Shown: positions 22,184 through 29,522 of the stretch, piece after piece | How the letters are laid out: every line of letters begins with the position of its first letter | Numbering within the stretch: position 1 is the first letter of the stretch | DNA from: Oscillospiraceae bacterium | GTDB lineage: Bacteria; Bacillota_A; Clostridia; Oscillospirales; Ruminococcaceae | NCBI GenBank assembly: GCA_017829075.1 | Contig: JAGAJA010000034.1 | Coordinates: 1-41,568, forward strand | DNA length: 41,568 bases | Direction of reading: 5' to 3' | Notes under the pieces: generated by a model | What the model was told of the DNA's origin: nothing | Databases searched by the model: none | The model's input: only the letters and a program-made list of their open reading frames with translations | Translations under genes and position numbers: made by a program

Positions 22184-23001
22184 TATGCGCACATCATTTC
22201 CCTGAGCCGCTCCAGAGTGCGGTTGACCATCTTCCGCACGCCCTCTCTGGAAGCGCCGAGTTCCTCGCCTATCTTCCCGTAGCTTTCGCCGTGGACGATA
22301 TTGTGTATCACCGCGTACCTGCTTCGGTCGTCCGGCAGCGCCGCAAGGCATTCCTGCATTCTGCCGAGCATTATGCGCTTCTCGGCGGTCTCGGCAACGT
22401 CAGGCTCGCCGGACTCGATGGTGTCCCCGAGGGTCAGTTCGCCGTCCTCGTCCACCGGGTCGCTGAGGTAGAGCACCGCGCCGCCGTTTTCCGCAATACG
22501 CGCGTTGTTCAGCCGGAGACGTCCCCAGCCGAGCCTTTCCATCAGCTGCTCGTCCGCAGGCTCTGCGCCGGTCTCCGCGATAAGTTCCCGGCGGGCGCTG
22601 CGAAGCTTCTTTATTCCGGAGAGGTAGTGCCTGCCACGGATATCGTTTTCCGCCGCGTAACTCTGCATAAAGCTCACGACCGCATTCGATAGGAATGTGG
22701 ACAGCTTCGCTCTTTCCGGGTCGTATCGGCGTAGTATCCGCTCCAGGTTCAGGTATAATTCGTTCACCCAGTCGCACGGCTCCATTCCGGTGCCGAAACC
22801 TGCCCCGGACAGTGCGTTTATCTTCATCGCCGCAGCGTGCAGGCAGTAGTTGACAAATCTCCCGCGCCGCTGCTCCGGTAGCGCTTCAAGCCCCTCTGCA
22901 GCGGCGGTCAGCGCTTCCTGAGCAGCCTCGTCCGCGGTGCACATGCCCGCGCGGTCAAGCTCAGCGATGTAGTTCATGATGGCGGTATCCTTGTTATTCA
23001 T
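22183..23001 (-). CDS. RNA polymerase sigma factor, sigma-70 family
   Basis: The 272-aa protein has a sigma region 2 (about 90-135, WVNELYLNLERILRRYDPER then KLSTFLSNAVVSFMQSYA), a short region 3-like segment, and a region 4 helix-turn-helix at the end (ESYGKIGEELGASREGVRKM). It therefore probably directs RNA polymerase to a distinct promoter set. It is shorter than the housekeeping sigma and does not match SigF/G/E/K clearly. I chose the ATG at 23001, 6 nt after AGGAGG; an earlier in-frame start lacks support. A consensus promoter and a leader of about 130 nt with strong folds lie upstream. Confidence 0.85.
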   Translation of the reverse strand: MNNKDTAIMNYIAELDRAGMCTADEAAQEALTAAAEGLEALPEQRRGRFVNYCLHAAAMKINALSGAGFGTGMEPCDWVNELYLNLERILRRYDPERAKLSTFLSNAVVSFMQSYAAENDIRGRHYLSGIKKLRSARRELIAETGAEPADEQLMERLGWGRLRLNNARIAENGGAVLYLSDPVDEDGELTLGDTIESGEPDVAETAEKRIMLGRMQECLAALPDDRSRYAVIHNIVHGESYGKIGEELGASREGVRKMVNRTLERLREMMCA

Positions 23002-23130
23002 AGCATTCCTCCTGATATACACAGTCATGTAAGACAGCAAAGCCCCCGGCTGTAGTCACAGCAGAGGCTGGGTCATACGATAATCTGAGCCTTTGAAAGC
23101 TCGTCAGGAACGCCGCTCCGGAGAGTGGTA
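23002..23130 (-). promoter_or_regulatory. Structured 5' leader of the sigma-factor gene
   Basis: The leader between the predicted transcription start and the ATG holds a stable hairpin at 23041-23069, about 12 bp with one bulge. A segment at 23104-23109 is exactly complementary to 6 nt of the ribosome site (23010-23015). No T-run follows the hairpin. The layout would suit control of translation, but I do not recognise any known riboswitch class. Confidence 0.4.
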
Positions 23131-23136
23131 AAATAG

Positions 23137-23165
23137 ATTATACAACAATATCTGCCATTTGTCAA
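23137..23165 (-). promoter_or_regulatory. Promoter of the sigma-factor gene
   Basis: TTGACA (23160-23165), a 17-nt spacer and TATAAT (23137-23142) on the minus strand; a perfect consensus match. It is back to back with the radical SAM gene promoter. Confidence 0.9.
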
Positions 23166-23184
23166 GCTTTTTCACAAAAAATAG

Positions 23185-23213
23185 TTGACCGACCCCTCAT
23201 TTCTGTATAAATA
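23185..23213 (+). promoter_or_regulatory. Promoter of the radical SAM gene
   Basis: TTGACC (23185-23190), a 17-nt spacer and TAATA-type TAAATA (23208-23213) on the plus strand; TATAAA two bases earlier is an alternative. It gives a short leader before the AAAGGAG ribosome site. Confidence 0.65.
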
Positions 23214-23241
23214 GTGTTATCAACCTAGTAAAGGAGCCGCT

Positions 23242-24900
23242 ATGATACAGATAAGACGAAATTTCCCCGAAACAAGTTCCAGCAGCGCCAGCGCGCTTAT
23301 CATGATATCCTCCGCCGGAAAACGTGAGCGTGTAAAGCTAGACAAGCCATGGAAGCTGGTCAGCGGAGCATTCTGCACCGACTGGGACGGCTGTCCGCAC
23401 CTCTACCTCAACCGCTGGCAGGAAAAAATGTCCCTCCTCGCCGCCGACACCGCCCCGTGGCACAGAATGTTCAGAAAGGCGACCGGGCAGGACTTCATAT
23501 TCTACAAGCTGTACTCGCAGTACAGCGAAATGCCGGTTTACAGTGAGATAAATCTCACCGCCGACCGCGGACTGCTGTGGGTAACTGACGGCGGGTATAT
23601 CTGCGGACAGAATATCTGTCAGGGCGAAGCGACAGCCCTCCGCGACCCGTCTGTCGATTTCCTCCGGCATCATCAGCTGTATGAGTTGAGGAGTTCCCTT
23701 GATTCCTGGCTGCGGCTGAAAGAACTCCCGAAGTTCCCAGATGACGAGATACCGGACGAACGCCTGCTGGAAGAGCTGATATTCAACCCCGGATTCGCGA
23801 TAGACGTAGGTGGAGACGCTTTCGAGGACGACGACGGAATACAGCGCATACCGTTCAGCAAAACGGAATACGGTCAGCTCTGCCGTGCGGCATACTCGGT
23901 CTTCGAAAACGTGTATCACAACGGCAACGAAACGCTGATACTGGGCTGGGAAGGCTCCAAAATACGCATGTGCGACAAGCCGCCCGAGCCGGAATTTCCC
24001 GACTCCATCGACCTCAAGATAACCGACTGCTGCTGCCACGAGTGCGCATTCTGCTACGAAAACAGTACTCCGGAGGGAGTCAACGGCGAGATCCCCGACC
24101 AGCTTTTCCGGCAGATACCGCGCTTTACTGAAATTGCAGTCGGCGGCGGGGACCCGCTGATGCACCCCGAGGTGTTCGACCTGCCGGAAAAGTACGGACT
24201 GCATATGAATCTCACGCTGCACGCGCAGGATTTTCTCAATCTGTGCATGAGCAGCACCGACGATTTCGGACTGAAGCAGCTGAAAAAATTCGGCGCAGTC
24301 GGTATCTCAGTCACCAACGCCGAGGACGCGCGCGAGGTCGCAGACTACCTCGCGCCATTCATGCTGGAATATGCTCGCGTATCTGACGGCTCCCCTGACG
24401 CGAAAACCTGGGACCGCCGCGAAGCGATAGCCGGTATCAGATCTTACGGTCCCGAATACGCAGACAATTTCATTCAGCCGGTGATACATGTGATAAACGG
24501 AATAGCCTCTCCGGAGATCCTCCAGCCGCTTTATGACAAAAAACTGCGGCTACTGGTGCTTGGCTTCAAATCAAAGGGGCGCGGCGCAGACATTGCTTCT
24601 GACGAAAGCGTGACAAGCAATCAGAAATGGCTTTACGACAATATCTCGGAAATAGCAGGACATTTCAGCGCGGTTGCATTCGATACGCTGGCGCTGGAGC
24701 AGCTTGACATCAGGCGATTTTTCACAGATGAGGAATGGGACTGCTTCTATATGGGTGACGATGGCAGGCACTCCATGTATATCGACCTTGTGAAGCGGGA
24801 ATACGGGATAAGCTCTACCGACAGCAGGCGATTTCCGCTGACGGACGACCTGCGCGAGATGTTCCAGCATGTCCGCAGTCTTTCATCTCAAAACAAATAA
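23242..24900 (+). CDS. Radical SAM protein with a long uncharacterised N-terminal region
   Basis: In this 552-aa protein the iron-sulfur motif CxxxCxxC is at C264-C268-C271 (CCHECAFCYENS), and the SAM-contacting GGGDP is at 301-305, marking a radical SAM core in the second half. Residues 1-250 match no family I recognise. They contain several scattered cysteines (45, 51, 121, 126, 214, 244) and an acidic stretch near 193-200. No second cluster domain of the SPASM type is obvious, as the C-terminal part is cysteine-poor. AAAGGAG lies 5 nt before the ATG. It stands alone between a sigma-factor gene and a terminator, with no recognisable precursor peptide. Substrate unknown. Confidence 0.8.
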   Translation: MIQIRRNFPETSSSSASALIMISSAGKRERVKLDKPWKLVSGAFCTDWDGCPHLYLNRWQEKMSLLAADTAPWHRMFRKATGQDFIFYKLYSQYSEMPVYSEINLTADRGLLWVTDGGYICGQNICQGEATALRDPSVDFLRHHQLYELRSSLDSWLRLKELPKFPDDEIPDERLLEELIFNPGFAIDVGGDAFEDDDGIQRIPFSKTEYGQLCRAAYSVFENVYHNGNETLILGWEGSKIRMCDKPPEPEFPDSIDLKITDCCCHECAFCYENSTPEGVNGEIPDQLFRQIPRFTEIAVGGGDPLMHPEVFDLPEKYGLHMNLTLHAQDFLNLCMSSTDDFGLKQLKKFGAVGISVTNAEDAREVADYLAPFMLEYARVSDGSPDAKTWDRREAIAGIRSYGPEYADNFIQPVIHVINGIASPEILQPLYDKKLRLLVLGFKSKGRGADIASDESVTSNQKWLYDNISEIAGHFSAVAFDTLALEQLDIRRFFTDEEWDCFYMGDDGRHSMYIDLVKREYGISSTDSRRFPLTDDLREMFQHVRSLSSQNK

Positions 24901-24904
24901 AAAT

Positions 24905-24930
24905 ATCCCCCGCAGCGGAATGCGGGGGAT
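24905..24930. terminator. Bidirectional terminator between the radical SAM and solute-binding genes
   Basis: A 10-bp perfect stem, ATCCCCCGCA (24905-24914) with TGCGGGGGAT (24921-24930), lies between convergent genes. The minus-strand side is followed by ATTTTTATT and the plus side by AATTATT. Confidence 0.88.
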
Positions 24931-24948
24931 AATTATTAAGTTACGCGA

Positions 24949-26478
24949 TTATGTGAGGTTCTTGATAGCCTCGTTGATCTCGTTGATACGAGCGTCGATA
25001 ACTGCGAAGTTAGCCTCTCTCAGCTGAGTGTAGGACTGCTCGCCCTGAATGTAAACATACTTGGTGAGCTGCTCAACGTTGGAATCAGCAGTATCAGCAG
25101 AAGCGATATCAGTACCCAGACCGTTCTTGAAGTCGAAGATAGGAGTGAGCTTGCTGGTGCCGTCGAGAGTGGTCTGGCTGTAGATGAAGTCGAGGTTGTA
25201 GTCTGTCCAGCCGTTCTTCTCCTTGGACTGTGCGATAGAAGCGGCAGTTGTAGCCGGGTCGAGGGAAGCGGTTACGTTGCAGTCGATCCATGCAGCTACG
25301 CCAGCTTCGTTAGTGGAGCCCTTGCACCACATCAGAGCGTCCTGCTTCATGAAGTGGTAGTACTTGTCAGCCTGCGGATCACGCGGATAAGGAACTACGC
25401 AGATCTCATCGTCAGACCAGCCGAATCTCTGAGCGAATCTGTTCAGACCGGAATCGCCCTCGAACTCCCATGTACCGCCGTTGCCATAGAACAGGGTATC
25501 GCCCTGTGCCCATGCCTTCGGGTTAACAGACCAGCCGTTGAGCTCGTGTCTCGGATAACGGAGGTTCTCCTTCTGGAGGGTGGAGAGCAGATCCATTGCA
25601 CGCTCTACGTTTGCGTCATACATGTTGTTGGTGATAACACCGTTTACGTTGGAAACGATAGGCGTACCGGTGGATACAACGAACTCGTTCTCGGGGTTGT
25701 AGCCGTCGATGGTGAACTTGTTGTCGCCGGACTTCTGGAATTCTCTAGCCATCTCAAGGAATGCGTCCCATGTCCACTCATCGTTCTCAAACAGGGTCCT
25801 AGGATCCTTCAGACCTGCGCCCTCAACTACGCTCTTTCTGTAGTAGAGCAGGGAGTCGAAGGAGATCTCATAGATAGCGCAGTAGTATCTGCCGTTGAGC
25901 TGGAACTGATCCATAACGTCTCTGGCGCCGTCCCACTTGGAGGTGCTGAGGTCGATGATCTTGTCAACAGGCTGATATCTGCCCTTCAGAACGCCGTACG
26001 GGAAGTCGCGGATCTCGAACGGGAACAGGTCGGGCGAGTCGCCGGACTGGATAGCTGTAGCCAGCTTGTCGTAACGCTCACCGTAAGCTACGTTGATGTA
26101 CTCGAAGATTCTGCCCTCGCGGGAAGGATCATCGCCGGTAGCAGGAATGCCGTAAGCCTTCTTGAACAGCTCTGCTGCTGCGGTGGTCTCGTCGATATCC
26201 CACCAAGCCATCCACTTGATGCGCTTGTCGACCTTCAGGTCAGGGTTATCGAGGCTTGCTGCCGCCCCCTCAACTGCTTCCTGAACAGCGGGGTCGGTGT
26301 CGTAGGTTGTAGTTACCAGCGGAGTGGTCACTACTGCGTTTGCATTTGCATCCGGAGCGGTCGCGTTGCTTGCTCCGGCATTGCTGCCGGATACTGCGGT
26401 CTCCTCATCACATGCGGTGAGGGAAAGAACCATAGCTGAAGCAAGAACAGCAGCTGCTGCGCGCTTAAACTTGTTCAT
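24949..26478 (-). CDS. Extracellular solute-binding lipoprotein, copy 1
   Basis: This 509-aa protein has a lipoprotein signal peptide: basic MNKFKR, a hydrophobic stretch, then lipobox LTAC with Cys23. It looks like a family 1 extracellular solute-binding protein of an ABC importer, the group that mostly binds sugars and oligosaccharides. Tyr/Trp-rich segments (KRIKWMAWWDIDETTAA, FEIRDFPYGV, GGTWEFEGDSG) would suit carbohydrate stacking. It is closely similar over nearly its whole length to the next gene, so they are tandem paralogues. No permease or ATPase gene is adjacent. It has its own promoter. The ligand is unknown. Confidence 0.85.
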   Translation of the reverse strand: MNKFKRAAAAVLASAMVLSLTACDEETAVSGSNAGASNATAPDANANAVVTTPLVTTTYDTDPAVQEAVEGAAASLDNPDLKVDKRIKWMAWWDIDETTAAAELFKKAYGIPATGDDPSREGRIFEYINVAYGERYDKLATAIQSGDSPDLFPFEIRDFPYGVLKGRYQPVDKIIDLSTSKWDGARDVMDQFQLNGRYYCAIYEISFDSLLYYRKSVVEGAGLKDPRTLFENDEWTWDAFLEMAREFQKSGDNKFTIDGYNPENEFVVSTGTPIVSNVNGVITNNMYDANVERAMDLLSTLQKENLRYPRHELNGWSVNPKAWAQGDTLFYGNGGTWEFEGDSGLNRFAQRFGWSDDEICVVPYPRDPQADKYYHFMKQDALMWCKGSTNEAGVAAWIDCNVTASLDPATTAASIAQSKEKNGWTDYNLDFIYSQTTLDGTSKLTPIFDFKNGLGTDIASADTADSNVEQLTKYVYIQGEQSYTQLREANFAVIDARINEINEAIKNLT

Positions 26479-26536
26479 GGGTTAACCTCCATTAAGTAAA
26501 TAATAAAGCAGGGACAAAGTATTTCTGTCATATATT

Positions 26537-26565
26537 ATTATACAGTAAATTCTGTGATATTTCAA
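26537..26565 (-). promoter_or_regulatory. Promoter of solute-binding lipoprotein copy 1
   Basis: TTGAAA (26560-26565), a 17-nt spacer and TATAAT (26537-26542) on the minus strand, about 60 nt before the ATG. Confidence 0.82.
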
Positions 26566-26662
26566 TATAAATTTTAGATAATTTCACTTCATGTTCTTTG
26601 TGCAATATCGCACAGAAAAAAGTAAAGAATTACCTAACTACAGCAAAATTTAAGTAAACAAA

Positions 26663-26691
26663 TGACCTCCGGCAGAATCTGCCGGAGGTCA
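26663..26691 (-). terminator. Terminator of solute-binding lipoprotein copy 2
   Basis: A 14-bp perfect inverted repeat, TGACCTCCGGCAGA (26663-26676) with its complement (26678-26691), lies just after the stop of copy 2. On the minus strand it is followed by TTTGTTTACTT. It separates the two paralogues transcriptionally. Confidence 0.85.
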
Positions 26692-26702
26692 GGGAATAAC
26701 AA

Positions 26703-28229
26703 TTACAGCTTGGAAATAGCGTCGTTCAGTTCGTTGATACGGGTATCAATGGTGGCGAAGTTCTCTTCACGAAGCTGAGTGTAGGTCTTCTCGCCGGTAA
26801 GGAATACAGTCTTGGTGAGGGATTCTACCGGGGATTCAGCCTTTCCGGCGTCTGCAACGTCAGTGCCGATGCCGTTCTTGAAATCGAAAATAGGAGTCAG
26901 CTTGCTGGTGCCGTCAAGAGTGGTCTGGCTGTAGATGAAGTCGAGATTGTAATCAGTCCAGCCGTTCTTGTCCTTGCTCTGCTGCTTGGAAGCCGCAGTT
27001 ACAGCCGGGTCGAGCGAGGAAGTGACGGAGCAGTCTATCCATGCAGCTACACCAGCGTCATTCGTGGAGCCTTTGCACCACATCATAGCGTCCTGCTTCA
27101 TAAAGTGGTAATACTTGTCAGCCTGCGGGTCGCGGGGGTAAGGAACTACGCAGATCTCGTCATCGCCCCAGCCGAAACGCTGTGCAAACTTATTCAGACC
27201 GGAATCACCCTCGAACTCCCACGTACCGCCGTTGCCATAGAACAGGATATCGCCCTGCGCCCACGCCTTGGGATTAACTGACCAGCCGTTGAGCTCGTGC
27301 AGCGGGTAGCGGAGATTTTCTTTCTGGAGAGTAGAAAGAAGCTCCATAACGCGCTCTACGTTAGCGTTGTTCATATTGTTGACAAGCTTTGTGCCATCGT
27401 TCGCGATGATGGGGTAACCAGTGGAAACAACGAACTCATTCTCAGGGTTGTAGCCCTCGATGACATACTTTCCATCGCCGGACTGCTGGAACTGTCTTGC
27501 CATATCAAGGAAAGTATCCCATGTCCACTCGTCATTCTCGAACAGCGTGCGGGGATCCTTTAAGCCAGCGCCCTCAACGATGCTCTTGCGGTAATACAGC
27601 AGAGAATCAAATGATATCTCATAGATAGCGCAGTAGTATCTGCCGTTCAGACGGAACTGGTCGAGAACATCGCGTGCGCCGTCCCACTTCGGGCCATCAA
27701 GATTCAGTATTGTATCGACCGGCTGATATCTGCCCTTGATAACGCCGTAGGGGAAGTCGCGTATCTCAAACGGGAACAGGTCGGGGGAGTCACCGGACTG
27801 GATAGCGGTTGCAAGCTTATCATAACGCTCGCCGTAAGCTACGTTGATATATTCGAATATTCTGCCCTCGCGGCTGGGATCATCGCCGGTCGCCGGAATG
27901 CCGTAAACACTCTTGAACATCTCGGCGGCAGCGGTGGTCTCATCGATATCCCACCACGCCATCCATTTAAGGCGCTTAGTTACCTCCAGATCAGGGTTGT
28001 CAAGGCTTGCGGAAGCTTCCTTGGCTGCGTCTATGACAGCCGGATCGGTGTCGTAGGTGGTAGTAACCAGCGGAGTAGTCGCAACTGCGTTGGCATTTGC
28101 GTCAGGAACTCCCGCGTTGCTTGTTCCAGCGTTGCTGCCGGATACTGCAGTCTCCTCATCGCAGGCAGTCAGGGAAAGAATCAATCCCGCCGCAAGAATA
28201 CCGGCTGCAGCTTTCTTTAAATTTATCAT
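26703..28229 (-). CDS. Extracellular solute-binding lipoprotein, copy 2
   Basis: This 508-aa paralogue of copy 1 has the same lipobox (LTAC, Cys23), the same post-lipobox linker DEETAVSGSNAG, and matching blocks throughout. Differences concentrate in the linker after the signal peptide, around residues 270-300 and in the last 50 residues. I chose the ATG at 28229 with GGAGG 7 nt upstream; the frame stays open further upstream to 28460, but that extension crosses the promoter. It has a separate promoter and terminator, so the two copies can be regulated differently. Ligand unknown; probably carbohydrate. Confidence 0.85.
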   Translation of the reverse strand: MINLKKAAAGILAAGLILSLTACDEETAVSGSNAGTSNAGVPDANANAVATTPLVTTTYDTDPAVIDAAKEASASLDNPDLEVTKRLKWMAWWDIDETTAAAEMFKSVYGIPATGDDPSREGRIFEYINVAYGERYDKLATAIQSGDSPDLFPFEIRDFPYGVIKGRYQPVDTILNLDGPKWDGARDVLDQFRLNGRYYCAIYEISFDSLLYYRKSIVEGAGLKDPRTLFENDEWTWDTFLDMARQFQQSGDGKYVIEGYNPENEFVVSTGYPIIANDGTKLVNNMNNANVERVMELLSTLQKENLRYPLHELNGWSVNPKAWAQGDILFYGNGGTWEFEGDSGLNKFAQRFGWGDDEICVVPYPRDPQADKYYHFMKQDAMMWCKGSTNDAGVAAWIDCSVTSSLDPAVTAASKQQSKDKNGWTDYNLDFIYSQTTLDGTSKLTPIFDFKNGIGTDVADAGKAESPVESLTKTVFLTGEKTYTQLREENFATIDTRINELNDAISKL

Positions 28230-28293
28230 GTCAAATCCTCCACTCTCCCGGTAATTCCGGAGCTCTGAATCGGTCGCAATGACCTTTGATTTT

Positions 28294-28322
28294 ATTATAC
28301 CCTTTTCCGAATGTTGTGTCAA
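28294..28322 (-). promoter_or_regulatory. Promoter of solute-binding lipoprotein copy 2
   Basis: TTGACA (28317-28322), a 17-nt spacer and TATAAT (28294-28299) on the minus strand. The bases from there to 28440 are AT-rich, and I see no gene in them. Confidence 0.88.
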
Positions 28323-28440
28323 TATTATTTTCAGCTGAAATATTTTCTGTAAAATTGGATAATATAAATAGTTAACCACGCGGTTCAAAAGCAATGTTAA
28401 GTTAGTTAGGAGATTAGGCAAATATTCTGCCGGATGATGG

Positions 28441-28481
28441 TGTATAATAAAACTTGGCAAACCGCATCAAGTGATATAATT
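28441..28481 (+). repeat. IS3 terminal inverted repeat, degenerate copy
   Basis: The first 16 bases match the opposite end (29519 reading leftward) exactly. Further matches (CA, CC, TCAA, GATATA) extend for about 40 bp with a small gap. It also carries an extended -10 box, TGATATAAT (28472-28480), facing inward. Confidence 0.7.
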
Positions 28482-28518
28482 TTAAAAGATACGCAAAAAC
28501 ACATGGAGGAAGTTAATA

Positions 28519-28758
28519 ATAAGAAAAATGGTATCAATTGTTATTTTGTTAGTATATGTAACATTAAGCGGATACTCCGAGCAATTTGAGATAAACTCAT
28601 CAAAAACAGGTGGAGACGAATGCAATTCTCATACCACAGAGTTTGGACGGTGCACCAACTGCGATAAACTACAGGGCGAAGATATCGCAGAGGTCAGCAA
28701 AAGTAAATGCAAAAAAGCGGAAAGCGGCGACGTAAAAAGCCATGAAAAAAGCAAATAG
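28519..28758 (+). pseudogene. Small lipoprotein-like gene, probably inactivated
   Basis: The frame open from 28519 reads (I)RKMVSIVILLVYVTLSGY, then a hydrophilic, Cys- and Lys-rich tail of about 60 residues. It looks like a lipoprotein signal, but the lipobox cysteine is Tyr (LSGY, codon TAC instead of TGC). The codon correctly spaced from the GGAGGAAG ribosome site is ATA rather than ATG. Two single G-to-A changes would explain both. An in-frame ATG at 28528 exists but is 15 nt from the ribosome site. An extended -10 promoter lies upstream. Function unknown; it lies between the IS3 ends. Confidence 0.45.
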
Positions 28759-28842
28759 AACAAAGGAAAAAGAGCAAAACAAGGTAATTGCAGCGGAAAG
28801 CGAGCGCAGCAATGCTAAGGACGGGGAAAATTTGTGCAAGAC

Positions 28843-29127
28843 TTATTGCAACGCCCATATCCATACCGTGGTTTCGCTTGGTATTCCGGAATCCGGATAT
28901 TTAAGGAGCAGCGCCTTATGCATTCGCTCCCTGCCGTATGTATCATTGCATTCGTCCTCATGCAGTATCTCCATCATTTTTGCCGCCAGCTCTTCGTGTT
29001 TCCAGGGTTTATTACGATTTTTCAGATATCCGTGAAATCCCTGACGTGTCACTTTCAGCGCTTTGCAGCAGAATGAAATCCTGCCTTTTGCGCCTCCATC
29101 GCAGGTTTTGAGTGCAATGAACTTCAT
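28843..29127 (-). pseudogene. IS3-family transposase orfB, N-terminal fragment
   Basis: The 94-aa frame (MKFIALKTCDGGAKGRISFC, then LKVTRQGFHGYL and DTYGRERMHKALLLKYPD) matches the N-terminal helix-turn-helix region of IS3 OrfB. Homology stops after the PSETTV segment. The DDE integrase core is absent, so the protein cannot be a transposase. Confidence 0.85.
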
Positions 29128-29141
29128 TCGCTACTGCTTGT

Positions 29142-29456
29142 TTACTTCCGACGGCTCGCGGCGAAAAAGCTGCCGCCTCATTCAAGAAATCCCTTTCCTC
29201 CTGAAGCCGTTTGTTTTCCTTATTCAGCCGCTTTACCTCGCTTCGCAGCTGCCGGATCTCCTCCGCCAGGCTCATTGCGTTTTCAGGGGTCCGCTTCTCG
29301 ATGTCCAGGTCGCCGTTCTTTGCCGCCTGTACCCACCCGTACAGCGTTTCCGTATGGTACCTTAAGTTCCTCGCTGGCTCGCTTAACTACTATTTCCAGC
29401 GCCAGCTTTACTGACTACTCCTTGTAGCTTCTGTCGTATTTCTTTGCTTCTGACAT
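29142..29456 (-). pseudogene. IS3-family transposase orfA, broken
   Basis: The reading starts MSEAKKYDRSYKE and is interrupted by TAG where Gln is expected. It resumes SVKLALEIVVKRASEELKVP, shifts frame by one base near TLYGWVQAAKNGD, and continues into a leucine-zipper coiled coil (LRSEVKRLNKENKRLQEE). It shifts again before the usual FFAASRRK end. One stop and two frameshifts show it is dead. Confidence 0.85.
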
Positions 29457-29478
29457 GTCCTTCACACTCATGGTTTTA

Positions 29479-29519
29479 GTATATCCTTTTGAGCGTGGGG
29501 TGTCAAGTTTTATTATACA
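29479..29519 (-). repeat. IS3 terminal inverted repeat, upstream of orfA
   Basis: Read on the minus strand from 29519 this is TGTATAATAAAACTTGACAC, then CCCACGCTCAAAAGGATATAC, the typical start of this IS3 group just ahead of orfA. Its outer end is 4 bp from the stop codon of the serine recombinase. Confidence 0.75.
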
Positions 29520-29522
29520 ACA

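Larger units (their letters stand above)
28441..29519 (-). mobile_element. Decayed IS3-family element
   Basis: A 1079-bp stretch is bounded by related inverted ends that start TGTATAATAAAACTTG. It contains a broken orfA and an N-terminal piece of orfB. The C-terminal two thirds of orfB, with the DDE catalytic residues, is absent. In its place lie about 400 bp that include a small lipoprotein-like gene. No matching 3-4 bp target duplication is visible outside the ends. The copy cannot move by itself. Confidence 0.75.

Noticed and set aside
23096..23107. CTGACGA in the sigma-gene leader resembles the hammerhead ribozyme core CUGANGA
   Set aside because: The required GAAA and a cleavable UH site in the right helical arrangement are not present.
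22150..24930. The two similar CCCCCGC hairpins (22150-22177 and 24905-24930) as one repeated mobile element
   Set aside because: Both are simple terminators with different arms and loops; similarity is limited to the GC core.
28230..28460. Upstream extension of solute-binding lipoprotein copy 2
   Set aside because: It would cross a perfect promoter and place the lipoprotein signal in the middle of the protein.
28742..29035. Plus-strand open frames across the IS3 copy
   Set aside because: They are shadows of the minus-strand transposase fragments and have no ribosome site.
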